Assembly (NCBI GenBank): GCA_012103505.1
Contig: WLWP01000001.1
Span: 744,001 to 808,000, forward strand
DNA from: Pseudomonadales bacterium
Lineage (GTDB): Bacteria; Pseudomonadota; Gammaproteobacteria; Pseudomonadales; Azotimanducaceae
Direction: 5' to 3'
Length of the DNA stretch: 64,000 nucleotides
Part shown: piece by piece, positions 18,730 through 28,765 of the stretch
Layout: the number at the start of each line of letters is the position of its first letter
Position numbering within the stretch: position 1 is the first letter of the stretch
The notes under the pieces: generated by a model
Told to the model about the DNA's origin: nothing
Seen by the model: only the letters and a program-made list of their open reading frames with translations
The model's database searches: none
Position numbers and translations under genes: made by a program

Positions 18730-20342
18730 TTACACGGGGTTGCTGATCGTGCCGCTGACGATGGGCTCAAAAGCAGTCAAACTATCCTGTAATGTTGAGT
18801 TACCTAAACCGTGGTTAGGCAAGGCAGTACCAAAACTGCTTGTTCGCCATGGAGTGCCATGTAGTTCAGTACCACGGTCTCGGCCAGAAGATTGACGTTG
18901 TTAGCTGCTGGCGTGGCTGCTGTCTCAACTGATCCATCCGGACGCATGTAGCCGAGCTGTTGATGGATAGCCTGCTCTTCAGGCGTGCCACCGACCAGAG
19001 TTGGCCGACCCCCAGGATTGTAAACAAGGAAAAACGTCGCTGCGGTCTGTTGGTTGTCACTGGTCCATTCGCCTTTGCCTCTACCATCGACGGTGTTATC
19101 GATTACACCATTTGATGACAAAGAACCATCCGACATTAGGTAGAGCATTAGCGGTACGCCTCGGATAGCGGCGTATTCCAAGCAAGCACCCATACACTGT
19201 CCGGCACGAAAGTCTTTGACTTCGCCTTCTTAGCGGCGACCGCCGTGGTAGTCGTAACCACCCATCTCGACTGTACCTGCACCGGCAAAGCCATTGATCA
19301 CCATCTTCATGACTGAAGCTGTTTTCTGGAATTCTCGCGCAGACCGGTCACCAGCATTGAATTCAAGATCAGTAAAAATACCTGTGCCGCCAACGATCTC
19401 GGGGTCACCAGCTGGGTCGAGTGTAGTCGGATCGCCGAAGCGATCGGCAAGATCCGCACTCTTTAAATAACCGCACTTGACCAGGTCCTTGACCACGTCG
19501 TCTGGTGTGATGGGGTTGCCATCAATGTCTACTGCTTGCATCTTCTGATCGCTGATGCGATAGATCGATTCCATCACGGCAACTGCGTCTTGTTGTGCGA
19601 GTACGGAGGTCAGGTCGCCAATATCTACAAGGCCGGTGACGTCGCTTGGACGGTCCACCTTTGTCGGTCGCATGGTCAGGTCGATCATTGACTGAGGTGC
19701 CATCGAGTTGCCACCAGAGTCCGAGTTTTCCGAACCAATTAACTGCAGCAGCGAACCATCAGCGTCAGCAGCGGCGATTCCGTACATCGGATTGTGCGGG
19801 TTGTTGCCTGTGTCGTTTTCTGAACGTGCTGGAATCACCGCGCCGTTTATATTTGCCGCTGTGCCTGGTGATACCCGAGTCATCATGCCTCGTAGGAATG
19901 CGCTATCCGAATGAAAGGCGAGTCCAAGGGTTTGGTCAATAAAATCGTTGGTATTTGTTTGCGGGTTCAAGATTGGCGGTATCATGTCGCCCGGCAGGCC
20001 TTGTCGTTCATAACCGGCGGTTGTGAGGAAATCGAGTTGGCCGCCTTGTTGACCGACCAGTACATTTGATCCTGCTTGATTGGATCCGCCAGCTAAATCG
20101 AACGCGATAAACGGAATTTTTCCAGCGCCTTGAGTCGCGATTCCGCAACTGCTTATTAGGGGTAGAAGATCTGGCGCCAACGCGGCTTGTACGTTACCTG
20201 GCAGGGTGACTGTGGCACCCCCGATGACAGCCGCTGATCCCATAATAAAACCCTGAGACAAAAACTCGCGGCGAGTTCGTGGCCGAGCATGATCTGGGTG
20301 ACGCAGTGGATCGTCATATTTGCGTTTTCGTAGTTTGCGCAT
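18730..20342 (-). pseudogene. DUF1501-like Tat-exported protein, broken by an ochre stop and a frameshift
   Basis: The N-terminus carries a twin-arginine motif (TRREFLSQGF, about residue 23) and a hydrophobic stretch, so Tat export is expected, followed by a DUF1501-like body (FIAFDLAGGSNQAGSN). Two lesions are visible. An in-frame TAA at 19230-19232 follows GGYDYHGGRR, yet the same frame continues with EGEVKDFRAGQCMGACLEYAA and on to LNYMALHGEQ. Then, at about 18837-18840, one base is missing: the next frame gives FGTALPNHGLGNSTL and ends properly in SGTISNPV at 18730. Repaired, it would be about 537 aa. It follows the heme/LamG gene and has a good AAGGG site before its ATG. Confidence 0.85.
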
Positions 20343-20387
20343 TTTTAGCCCTTTTGTAGAGTTTGGCTCTGAATTCGTTTTGGTCAG

Positions 20388-22855
20388 TTACTGAACAAGC
20401 ATCGCGGCACTGCCTAACACAGATGCACACGCTGCCTTAACGACGCGCTCAGTCCGGTCTGATTCACAGCTACCGCCACAAGCGATGAGACCATCGACGA
20501 GACTGTTCACTTCTGCGCGGAGAGCGACGAGATCCGGTTGAGTCCCGATCCCGTTACCGACCATGTTATCTATGAGCGGGTCAAGGAGCAGGTCACGGTC
20601 ATTGAACGCGGTCACTTGGCTCGTGCCGAATGGAAAACCAGGGAAGTACGCGGTACGCAGACCCGGGTCGTCAACCAACACGGAACAGTACTTGATCGCG
20701 AGTTGTGTGATGCCCATTTGTTGTGAGGATATAAACCCAGCGATGTTCGGCGTAACAGGCATAGCCTGGTGCACGAGTTGATAGGTCGTTGCGACTTCGT
20801 TGTTGGAAGAAGGGATATCTATCACCAGCGACATCGTTGCGTTGATTTCTGCAAAGTCGCGGATGCCAAGCTCCGGACTTCTAGGCAAGTCTGGTGGCGG
20901 AGGTAATGGTGACGGATCCGCCTCAACAACGACGTTTGTCTCACCGGCTAGGACTTCGAAGGTTAGGAAGAACTCGTCCAGAGCTGGACCTTTCTCCAAT
21001 GGAATAACCGTGCCGAGATCAGAGAGCCTCTGGAATCCTTCTACCGCGTAGGCAGCATCGGTAATGTCCGTATCAAGAGCGGCGAAAGCTTGGCCTACAG
21101 CGGCTTCACGTCCGTTGATACCAATCCGAACGCCCGATATCGGGATCGATCCTGGTGTAGCTTGACTGTCGAGAATCGCGAAGAACGGCTCGTCAAAGAG
21201 ATAACTATAAGAGTCGAATTGACTGACTTCGAAGACGATGTAGGCATCGGTAATACCAATGTGATCGCTGACGTTAAACAGTAAGAAGTACTTCTCGCCG
21301 ACGCCAATGTCGAAGTTTTGCAAGATTTGATCGCTAGTGAGCGCGCGATTGTGTACCGCTAAGAGGCGCACTGTGCCAGCCCAGCGATTGTCGTTGTCGA
21401 CTTCGCTCGCAACGGCAAACGCAAACGTGTCATCCCAGTCGTTGAGTAAGCCACCCGGAACGGCGTCAGGATCGTCGGTGAAGGCGCCGTTGACATAGAT
21501 GCTGCGACCATTGGCTGGATCGTAGGTCACCACGACATGCTGAAGAGTTGCTTGCAGGTCTTCATCAGCGTCAGCTGTGGAGAGTTGTGGTTCTCCCCCT
21601 TGGTCAGTCTGGTTTGAGCGGTTAAAGGTATCGTAGTTGTACAACGTTTGACCGAGCATGAAGTTTCGGTTCATTGATCCGCCAGAGTAGGTCACGATCC
21701 GCGCAGGACCATCTTGGGTTACGTTCCCTGGGGCGACCCAGGCTTCAATTGAATATTCGCCTGTTGCCGTGATCAGGTTGCGTAGCTTTGCACTTGCTGT
21801 GGTTGAGCCTTGCGCTTTGCCATCAATAAATTGCACACCCCAACCACCGACCCAGTTGTAGGCCCCACTGAGTGATAGGTTCAGCTTGGCTCGATCCCAG
21901 AGGTGTCGTACACCGTTGTGCCGCTGCCGGTCTTAAACTCATATAGCGCGATGACATTGGTTTCGTGGCGACCACCGGCCGAAGATATTATGCCGTCTAC
22001 GAGTGACAACGCTTTTGATGTGACCAGGCTAGGATCCACCTGTGTCGGCGTTATAGCATCAGAAAAAGTCGTGATCGCGGCCTGCATAGCGCTTGAGTTA
22101 CTCGGACAATCGTCCCAGCAGTTGTGGAATTCTGAACCGAGTCTGATGACGAACCGAGAATTAGCAGGTGTTTCTAGATCCATTCTCGTCAAAGCTGCTG
22201 AATACGCTGCGTCTACATCGGTACTCGCGAAGAATGGACTTTGTGGTACAGCTGCGGAGTCTGCATGGCAACCAGCGCAGTAAGTATTGAGAAGTGGATA
22301 GACAGTAGTACTGAACAGCGTAGAGTCAGCAGGGAAGTTCTTACTAGAACCGGGGTCTAGTAGAGGTGGCGCCTCCAATTCGATTTCACGTCCTTGAGAA
22401 CCTAAGGCGCTGCCTGCCCAGTTCGAAATATACGACTCAATGATGTCCCCGCAGGCGTCATCGCTCGCGAGCCAGCAGTTATGTCCACCGCGAACTTTTT
22501 GCACCATTAACGAATTGCCTGGGTCGGCCAGGTCAACAATGCTGTTGGCTTCCGAATAGGCAAGATTGATATCGTCAGCCCGGACAAATCGAGGGTTCTG
22601 AGTTTCGTTGTGACAAGAGCCACAACGGTTGTTAGGGACGAGGTTGTCCCACAACGCGAGTTTAAAGGATTGCACGTCCGCCGTAGCTGGCGCCGGTCCC
22701 GTGTAATTTCCCACACTAGGATTGCTCGTTAGCGGGTTTTCAGATGTACCCGCACCGCTGCCGCTGCCGCAAGCAGAGAGGATGATGATCAGGCCGCTTA
22801 GGAAGACTGCGTGCATCAAATTGTTTTTAGAACTTATATAGCTAGACATTGACAT
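20388..22855 (-). pseudogene. Diheme/LamG lipoprotein gene split by a one-base frameshift
   Basis: The first part (from about 22855 or ATG 22849) has a lipobox IILSAC, two c-type heme motifs (CGSCH and CAGCH) and cysteine-rich NCWDDCPS segments. It runs into ALYEFKTGSGTTVYDTSGIEPS and a TGA at 21881-21883. The next frame continues directly with LNLSLSGAYNWVGGWGVQFIDG and a LamG/concanavalin-like domain (YSIEAWVAPGNV, HVVVTYD, NRALTSDQI), ending at 20388. FDTSG-to-GAYNWV is a typical LamG entry, so this is one gene of about 820 aa with a base missing near 21884-21887. It is probably a surface or periplasmic lipoprotein for electron transfer or ligand binding. It sits between the CxxCH gene and the DUF1501-like gene. 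Confidence 0.85.
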
Positions 22856-22860
22856 CACCC

Positions 22861-24063
22861 TTAGATACCCATGCAGTACACGGCTGCTTCAGCGAAAGTG
22901 TTTCTCAGTCGGTATCCATTTGACTGAAGTGACGTAACCATTGTGTCTATTTGTGCTCTGTCCACACTGTCTTCGGGTGGGCGTAAGCAGACGTTTTGGA
23001 ATACTTTCTCGACTTGGCATTGTGCAAACGCTTGGGTGTTTGCCAGTTCTTGACCTAAAGAAGACGCGCCGTTACCCGAGCCTGTCAATGCTGAGTCCCA
23101 ACCTAGGAGCTTGTTTTGGCCGTTCCGCCAGTAGTTGGTCCAAGCGTCGTCGGGGGTGATGAATCCATGTTCGAAGTTGAGGTTATTGTTGTAGTACTTT
23201 TCCTCAACCTGAGTGCCAGTTACGGGATCTGCTTCGCCATTATCGTTGTAGTTTATCTGACCATTGGCGCCATCTGGATCGTTCATCACGTCGTATTCGT
23301 AATCGTAGTAGGCAAACGCCTGAGCCATCGCATCCATGCCGGAGTGGCAACCGATACAGTTGTTTAGAAAGACTCGACTGTCGCCACCAGGGCTTCTAGA
23401 GACATCCTGCCGGATTCGATCTGGCACGCGGGTGACGTCATGTACTTGTTCCATATCCCTGCAGAGATGGTTGAGCATTGTGAAACGAAACATTGCTCTA
23501 TTCGTGCCGTCTATAAAAAACGCCTTTGCCGCAGAACGGGTGGTTAACACGCCAGCTGCGGCGTTAGCAGAGACATCAGAATTGGCCGATTGAGTGGTAG
23601 CGACCAAATTGGCTTGCAGATCAATGCCTTGATCTTCAAGTGCTTCATAGTGTGCGTTTGACGAAGGTGAATAGGCAGGGATGCCACCGCCGCTACCAAT
23701 GTAGAGAAGGTCTGCGGATAGAATGCTGCGAAAATCTACATCGTCGCGCACAACGCCAACGACTGTAGCGATGTAATCATCTAAAGGTACAAAAACCGAT
23801 TGGTCTCGATTGGTCCACGGTGCAGCGAAATTCTTGAGGGTGATGGTATAGAAGGCTGGTGCTTGAGTTGCGATAAGCGCAGCTGCCATCGGACCGCCAC
23901 CTATATCGATCTCGTCGCGCATGTTTGCCAATGTAGTTGCATCCGGTGGAACACCAGCTATTCGGTCGTGTAGGCGTTTAGCCTGATCTGTAGAGTCTGC
24001 CCAGGATGGTAGGGCTATGACTAAACTTAGATTGATCAAGAGCGCAGCGATTGCCGATCTCAT
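22861..24063 (-). CDS. Exported protein with one c-type heme motif
   Basis: The product is 400 aa with a signal peptide of about 22 residues (ending PSWA). One heme attachment site, NNCIGCHSGMDAM, is near residue 238. Further cysteines occur in LNHLCRDM, FAQCQVEK and VYCMGI. The rest is not recognised. It is the first gene of the minus-strand heme/LamG/DUF1501 set, separated from the next by 5 nt, and is divergent from the HzsA-related gene. A periplasmic electron-transfer role is likely but unproven. No lesion was seen. Confidence 0.7.
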   Translation of the reverse strand: MRSAIAALLINLSLVIALPSWADSTDQAKRLHDRIAGVPPDATTLANMRDEIDIGGGPMAAALIATQAPAFYTITLKNFAAPWTNRDQSVFVPLDDYIATVVGVVRDDVDFRSILSADLLYIGSGGGIPAYSPSSNAHYEALEDQGIDLQANLVATTQSANSDVSANAAAGVLTTRSAAKAFFIDGTNRAMFRFTMLNHLCRDMEQVHDVTRVPDRIRQDVSRSPGGDSRVFLNNCIGCHSGMDAMAQAFAYYDYEYDVMNDPDGANGQINYNDNGEADPVTGTQVEEKYYNNNLNFEHGFITPDDAWTNYWRNGQNKLLGWDSALTGSGNGASSLGQELANTQAFAQCQVEKVFQNVCLRPPEDSVDRAQIDTMVTSLQSNGYRLRNTFAEAAVYCMGI

Positions 24064-24420
24064 GAATTACTCCTCAACGCTTTGTACAACACGCGGGGCT
24101 TTCATGGCCCGGTTTTCGTGACCGCGGTATCGGCCCCGGTCCTTGGGGGATATCTCCACCTAACCCTGCAGTAGGCTTAGAGCGCATAGAATCCGAAAAT
24201 ATGCTCGTTCGCGCCGTGAACTAGTCGATGTTTCGTTTGTTTTTATTGATTTGTGTCAACAACTGCGCTGTGACCAGGTTCACGTTTTGTTGTCGCTACC
24301 TTGTGAAAAAATACGACGCAATTGTAAAAACCGATGGGGTCTGCTTTGACCGCACTTTTAAAGGCGTCCTCAGATGAGGCTGTTGTGCCGAAGCTTGTAT
24401 TAAAAAGGTGGTGGACCAAG
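24064..24420. other. Divergent intergenic region between the two heme gene sets
   Basis: No gene is visible. The region separates the minus-strand CxxCH gene from the plus-strand HzsA-related gene and should carry both promoters. A near-palindrome GGGGATATCTCC lies at about 24148-24159, and TGACCAGGTTCA near 24270 is another imperfect dyad. No convincing -35/-10 pair was identified. Confidence 0.4.
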
Positions 24421-27102
24421 ATGCGATCAATTCCAGTATTTGGTTTCGCACTCCTATTGGTGGCTTGCGGTAGCGGCAGTGGTTCTGGCAGCTCGTCCTC
24501 TGCCTTGGGTAGTGGGCAGGACCCGGATCCGGTAGTGGTGGATTTTCCCGTTGCCTATGTGAACCGTCCTTTGCTAACCGATGACAACGATAATCTTCTA
24601 ACAACTCAGGTTCGTCGTGCCGTAGACTTCTTTCCTGGCGCAGAACTTTTATTGCGAGATCGTGCGTCTCCTTCCGCTGCTGAAATAAATCTCACGGTAG
24701 GGATCTTTCCCGATGATGTGGATGGCAATCCGCCTTTGTATGATGTGAAGGATCTAGCTGTATCCCACGATGGCTTGCGTTTGGCTTTCGCGATGCGTGC
24801 GCCAGAAGATCCCGACTTAGATGATGACGAACAGCCGACTTGGAATATCTGGTTGCATGATCGGGAGCTTGGAACCTCCGCTCGAGTGATAGCCTCAGAC
24901 ATTGTTGCAGAAGCCGGTCAGGACGTAGCGCCGAGTTTTTTGCCTGATGGACGAATCGTTTTTTCCTCGACCCGCCAGCGACAGGCTAAGGCAATTCTAT
25001 TAGATGAGGGTAAACCTCAATTTTCCGGCTTGAATGAGGATCGCAACGAAGAAGCATTGCTGCTGCACGTGATGGATGTTGATGGCAGCAACATCGAGCA
25101 AATTACCTACAACGCAAGTTCCGATCTTGATCCAAGCGTGATGAGCGATGGACGAGTGGTTTATGCCAGATGGGATCGAGTTGCGGGACGGAATCGGGTC
25201 AGTCTTTATAGATCTAATCCCGACGGTCGCGGTGCAGAACTTCTCTATGGCGTTCACAGTCACGATACGGGACCTGACGGTGACAACATTGAGTTCGTGC
25301 AGGCGAGCGAACTTCCCGACGGACGTCTACTCGTGATGATGCGACCATCTGGCGCACAAGCTCGTTATGGTGCGGTTCCTGTCGCGATCGATGTTAACAA
25401 TTACGTAGAGCACGATCAGCCAACGTTTGCGAGTGCAGGATTGCTTGCCGATGCGCAAGAAATTTTGGTGCCTGGTGACATTCACTTGGATGAAGACAGA
25501 CCGGCTCTCCAAGGTAGATATGCGCATGTGGCGCCACTCTTTGATGGCACGTCGCGTTTTATCGTGGCCTGGAGTCAGTGCCGCCTGTTGGATACTACTA
25601 GCGACCCACTTGACCCGGTCATCTTACCCTGTACCCCTGACAATTTAGCCAACGTAGTGATGATTGAAGCCGACCCGCTGTACGGTGTTTGGATGCATGA
25701 CGGTGTGGAAGACACACAACAACCGATAGTGCTCCCGACAGAGGGACGAGCGATTTCAGAGGTAATCGTTCTCGAAGCCAAAACTGCGCCACCGGTGATT
25801 CTCGATGGAACACCTGGCCTAGACTTAGATGCTGACTTAGTTAGTGAAGCCGCCGGGGTGCTACATATTCGGTCTGTATATGACTTTGATGGAACGGAAG
25901 TTGCTGACATTGCAGCTTTGGCTGACCCTGGCTTGACCACAGCCGAGCAGAGACCAGCACGCTACCTGCGGTTGGTTAAGTCCGTGGCGATTCCCGATGA
26001 CGATATTGTGGATCTAGACGGGACTGCGTTTGGTCGCTCTCAAGCACAGTTAATGCGAGAAATTCTAGGCTATGCGAATGTCGAGCCGGACGGTTCGGTC
26101 AAGGTAAAAGTGCCCGCGAATGTGCCTTTTTGGGTTGAAGTGCTCGACTCCGATGGTGCTCGCATAACCGCTCGTCACAACAATTGGATGCAATTACGAC
26201 CTGGCGAAGAACGCGAGTGTAGTGGGTGTCACACGCCGACCAGTGAGCTGCCACACGGGCGGGTTGATGGCGAAGCACCATCAGTAAACGCCGGTGCACC
26301 CGTTGATGGCTCGCCATTTCCGAATACGGATCCAGCTTTGTTTGCCAACTCTGGCGAATCTATGGCAGAGGTCCTGACACGTATCAATGGTGTCCCAGAC
26401 CCTGATATGGACCTTAACTTTACTGATGTGTGGACAGATACCAATGTGCGCGCCGCAGATCCGGACACCGCCTACCTTTATAGCGACTTATCGACAGTGC
26501 CACCTGTGGTGACAAGTTGTGTCTCCAGTTGGCAGTCGAATTGCCGAATTACTCCTCATTATCCCTTGCACATACACCCGGTTTGGAGTGTCGACAGAAC
26601 GGTTTTCGACGTGGATGGCATTACCGTTTTGCGTGATGACACCTGCACGTCCTGTCATGCCGACCGTGATGCCATGGGTGCAGCCATGTTGCCGCTTGCG
26701 CAGTTAGATCTAGCAGATGGTCCAAGCGCGGATGAGGCGGATCATCTAAAAAGTTATCGGGAGCTTTTGTTTAATGACAATGAACAGGAAGTGGTCAACG
26801 GCGCCCTTCAAGATGTCTTAGTGCAGGCGACGGATGGGAACGGCAACCTGCTTTTTCAAACGGACGCCAATGGTGATCTGATATTGGACATAGACGGCAA
26901 TCCAATCCCAGTTCTCGTTTCTATCAATGTCACCCCAACTCTAAACGTGGCTGGGGCGTTACTGAGTCCTGAGTTTTTCACGATATTTAGAGCTGGTGGC
27001 ACGCATGCTGGGCGACTAAGCGATGCAGAATTGAAGTTGATCGCAGAATGGATAGACATTGGTGGGCAATATTACAACGACCCATTTGCGGTCCCACCGT
27101 AA
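24421..27102 (+). CDS. HzsA-related c-type heme lipoprotein with TolB-like propeller
   Basis: The protein is 893 aa from the ATG at 24421, chosen because it gives a proper lipoprotein signal (FGFALLLVAC, with Ser/Gly-rich tail) and has AAGGTGG upstream. WD40/TolB-type repeats are visible, such as SHDGLRLAFAMR, PSFLPDGRIVFSS and PSVMSDGRVVYAR. Two heme motifs follow: CSGCH at about residue 600 and CTSCH near 742. The layout matches proteins annotated as related to the hydrazine synthase alpha subunit. There is no sign of anammox genes, so hydrazine synthesis is not implied. It is probably an envelope electron-transfer or small-molecule redox protein, and first of a plus-strand run with outer-membrane barrels. 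Confidence 0.75.
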   Translation: MRSIPVFGFALLLVACGSGSGSGSSSSALGSGQDPDPVVVDFPVAYVNRPLLTDDNDNLLTTQVRRAVDFFPGAELLLRDRASPSAAEINLTVGIFPDDVDGNPPLYDVKDLAVSHDGLRLAFAMRAPEDPDLDDDEQPTWNIWLHDRELGTSARVIASDIVAEAGQDVAPSFLPDGRIVFSSTRQRQAKAILLDEGKPQFSGLNEDRNEEALLLHVMDVDGSNIEQITYNASSDLDPSVMSDGRVVYARWDRVAGRNRVSLYRSNPDGRGAELLYGVHSHDTGPDGDNIEFVQASELPDGRLLVMMRPSGAQARYGAVPVAIDVNNYVEHDQPTFASAGLLADAQEILVPGDIHLDEDRPALQGRYAHVAPLFDGTSRFIVAWSQCRLLDTTSDPLDPVILPCTPDNLANVVMIEADPLYGVWMHDGVEDTQQPIVLPTEGRAISEVIVLEAKTAPPVILDGTPGLDLDADLVSEAAGVLHIRSVYDFDGTEVADIAALADPGLTTAEQRPARYLRLVKSVAIPDDDIVDLDGTAFGRSQAQLMREILGYANVEPDGSVKVKVPANVPFWVEVLDSDGARITARHNNWMQLRPGEERECSGCHTPTSELPHGRVDGEAPSVNAGAPVDGSPFPNTDPALFANSGESMAEVLTRINGVPDPDMDLNFTDVWTDTNVRAADPDTAYLYSDLSTVPPVVTSCVSSWQSNCRITPHYPLHIHPVWSVDRTVFDVDGITVLRDDTCTSCHADRDAMGAAMLPLAQLDLADGPSADEADHLKSYRELLFNDNEQEVVNGALQDVLVQATDGNGNLLFQTDANGDLILDIDGNPIPVLVSINVTPTLNVAGALLSPEFFTIFRAGGTHAGRLSDAELKLIAEWIDIGGQYYNDPFAVPP

Positions 27103-27121
27103 TCGAGGAGTGCCGACAAGG

Positions 27122-27892
27122 ATGGACGGCTTGAAGATGATTAAAAAGACACTTGTCACGGGCTTGTTGCTCATAGCATTTGGGCAAGCTAACGCCGTGT
27201 CCTTTTTTCAGGACTACTACCCCGAGGTTGTCGTTTCAGACCCGTATATTGAGTTGCGGACAGGTCCAGGTCGTGGTTATCCGATTTTTTATGTTGCCGG
27301 GCAGGGCGACGCTATCACACTGCTAAAAAGCAAAACCGAATGGTACAAAGTCAGAGTGTCCTTGCCACGAGAAAAAGAAGGCTGGGTGCATCGTTCGGAA
27401 CTTCAGCACACCTTAGATTTGGATGGCAATGAGGTGGATTTTGGTTCGTTAGGGCTCGGTGACTTCGCCAATCGGCGGTTTGAATTCGGCTTCAACGGCG
27501 GTGATTTTGGTGGTGCTAGTTCGCTTACGGGGTACATAGGTTATGCGTTGACGCCAAACATCACTTTTCAGATTGAAGGCACCCAGATACTTGGGGATTT
27601 TTCAGATGGTGTGATGGGTTCCGCAAACATTGTCATGTATCCGTTTCCAAAGTGGCGCCTGTCACCTTATTTCACTATTGGCAGCGGCATAATCCGAACC
27701 AAACCGCACACAACTATTGTGCAAGCCGAAGACCGCGAAGATGAAATCGCTCACGCGGGCATCGGTGCAAATTTGTATCTGAGTGATCGCTTCATGCTGC
27801 GCATGGAATATAAGCGCCATACGGTATTAACAAGTCGGGATGACAACGAAGAGGTAGATCAATGGAAAGCAGGATTCAGCGTTTTCTTCTAA
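27122..27892 (+). CDS. SH3-domain outer-membrane beta-barrel protein
   Basis: The product is about 256 aa with a signal peptide ending GQANA. A bacterial SH3-like domain occupies about residues 35-95 (YIELRTGPGRGYPIFYV, LKSKTEWYKVR, GWVHRSEL). The remainder is beta-rich and ends in GFSVFF, the terminal aromatic expected for an outer-membrane barrel. The start at 27122 follows a GAGGAG at 12 bases; ATG 27137 is an alternative. The 3' end overlaps the next gene by 31 nt. Confidence 0.72.
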   Translation: MDGLKMIKKTLVTGLLLIAFGQANAVSFFQDYYPEVVVSDPYIELRTGPGRGYPIFYVAGQGDAITLLKSKTEWYKVRVSLPREKEGWVHRSELQHTLDLDGNEVDFGSLGLGDFANRRFEFGFNGGDFGGASSLTGYIGYALTPNITFQIEGTQILGDFSDGVMGSANIVMYPFPKWRLSPYFTIGSGIIRTKPHTTIVQAEDREDEIAHAGIGANLYLSDRFMLRMEYKRHTVLTSRDDNEEVDQWKAGFSVFF

Positions 27893-28524
27893 ATCTTTTT
27901 ATAGGTTTTACAGGTGTGTTAGTCGGTACAACACCGGCGTTTGCCGCCAAACCTGAGGCTCTAGAGCTAGAACCACTGATCGTTCGGGAAGAAGAACGAC
28001 GTGATGTGGATGTCGATCGGATAGACAGCGAAAACTTCGAGATCGGTGTCAGCGGCGGCATCATGCATATCGAGGATTTCGGTTCGGACGCTTCGACAAG
28101 CTTACGCTTCGCATACCACATTACAGAAGATTTTTTTGTCGAAGCGAGCTACGGCCAGAGTACGCTCGGTCAAACTAGCTTTGAGCGACTAAGTGGTGGC
28201 TCGCCTTTGCTTACGGATGAAGAAAGAGACCTAACTTATTACAACGTAGGCATCGGGTGGAACCTGTTTCCAGGCGAATCGTTTGTTGCCGGACGCTGGG
28301 CTTTCAAAGGCAGCCTCTACGTCATTGCTGGAGCCGGTAGCACCGAGTTTGGTGGTGATGATCTCTTTACGATAAACGTTGGTGTGGGCTATCGACTGAT
28401 CGCGACCGATTGGCTCGCGTTACACGTTGGTGTGAAAGATCACTACTTTGAATCCGATTTACTCGGTGAAACGGAAGGCAAGCACAACATTGAGCTCGCT
28501 GGTGGCCTGACGTTCTTCTTCTAG
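27862..28524 (+). CDS. Outer-membrane beta-barrel protein (TIGR04565-like)
   Basis: This 220 aa protein has a signal peptide (ending AFAA), a short charged linker (LIVREEERRDVDVDRID), and alternating beta strands ending LAGGLTFFF, a typical C-terminal barrel signal. Segments such as FEIGVSGGIMHIEDFGS and NVGVGYRLIATDWLALHVGVKDHYF fit the small outer-membrane barrel family often found beside an SH3-barrel gene. It overlaps the preceding gene by 31 nt and lies 9 nt before the DUF4266 gene. Confidence 0.75.
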   Translation: MESRIQRFLLNLFIGFTGVLVGTTPAFAAKPEALELEPLIVREEERRDVDVDRIDSENFEIGVSGGIMHIEDFGSDASTSLRFAYHITEDFFVEASYGQSTLGQTSFERLSGGSPLLTDEERDLTYYNVGIGWNLFPGESFVAGRWAFKGSLYVIAGAGSTEFGGDDLFTINVGVGYRLIATDWLALHVGVKDHYFESDLLGETEGKHNIELAGGLTFFF

Positions 28525-28533
28525 GAAAACGGT

Positions 28534-28764
28534 ATGAGAATTAGACACATAGTCATCGCGCTTTTGCTCGCTTCAAGCGGCGGATGCGCAAGTATGGAAC
28601 TCAAACCTTGGGTGAGCCCTTACGAAAGAAACAACCTCGCAGACCCAATCATGAGTTTCAGTTGAGACCCGGTTGCAGCCGCCTATCTCCATCACGTTTA
28701 TCAAGCCCGTGAGGGCGCACGTGGTGCTGAAGGGGGTTCAGGTGGTGGTTGTGGGTGTAACTAG
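28534..28764 (+). pseudogene. DUF4266 small lipoprotein with an in-frame TGA
   Basis: The frame opens with a lipoprotein signal (LLLASSGGC) and the family signature WVSPYERNNLADPIMSFS. A TGA then occurs at 28663-28665, and the same frame continues with DPVAAAYLHHVYQAREGARG and ends in GGGCGCN, the DUF4266 C-terminal signature, at a TAG (28762-28764). In relatives the position of the TGA is normally Arg or similar, so a CGA-to-TGA change is the simplest explanation. No UxxC or SECIS-like context supports selenocysteine here. The full product would be about 76 aa. The next gene starts 1 nt after the final stop. Confidence 0.82.
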
Positions 28765-28765
28765 A

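Noticed and set aside
24421-27102. True hydrazine synthase subunit
   Set aside because: The match is to HzsA-related proteins; no HzsB/C or other anammox genes are nearby and the organism looks like a gammaproteobacterium.
28663-28665. DUF4266 TGA read as selenocysteine
   Set aside because: No Cys lies at a UxxC spacing, no SECIS-like hairpin is evident, and family members have Arg-like residues here, so a nonsense change is simpler.
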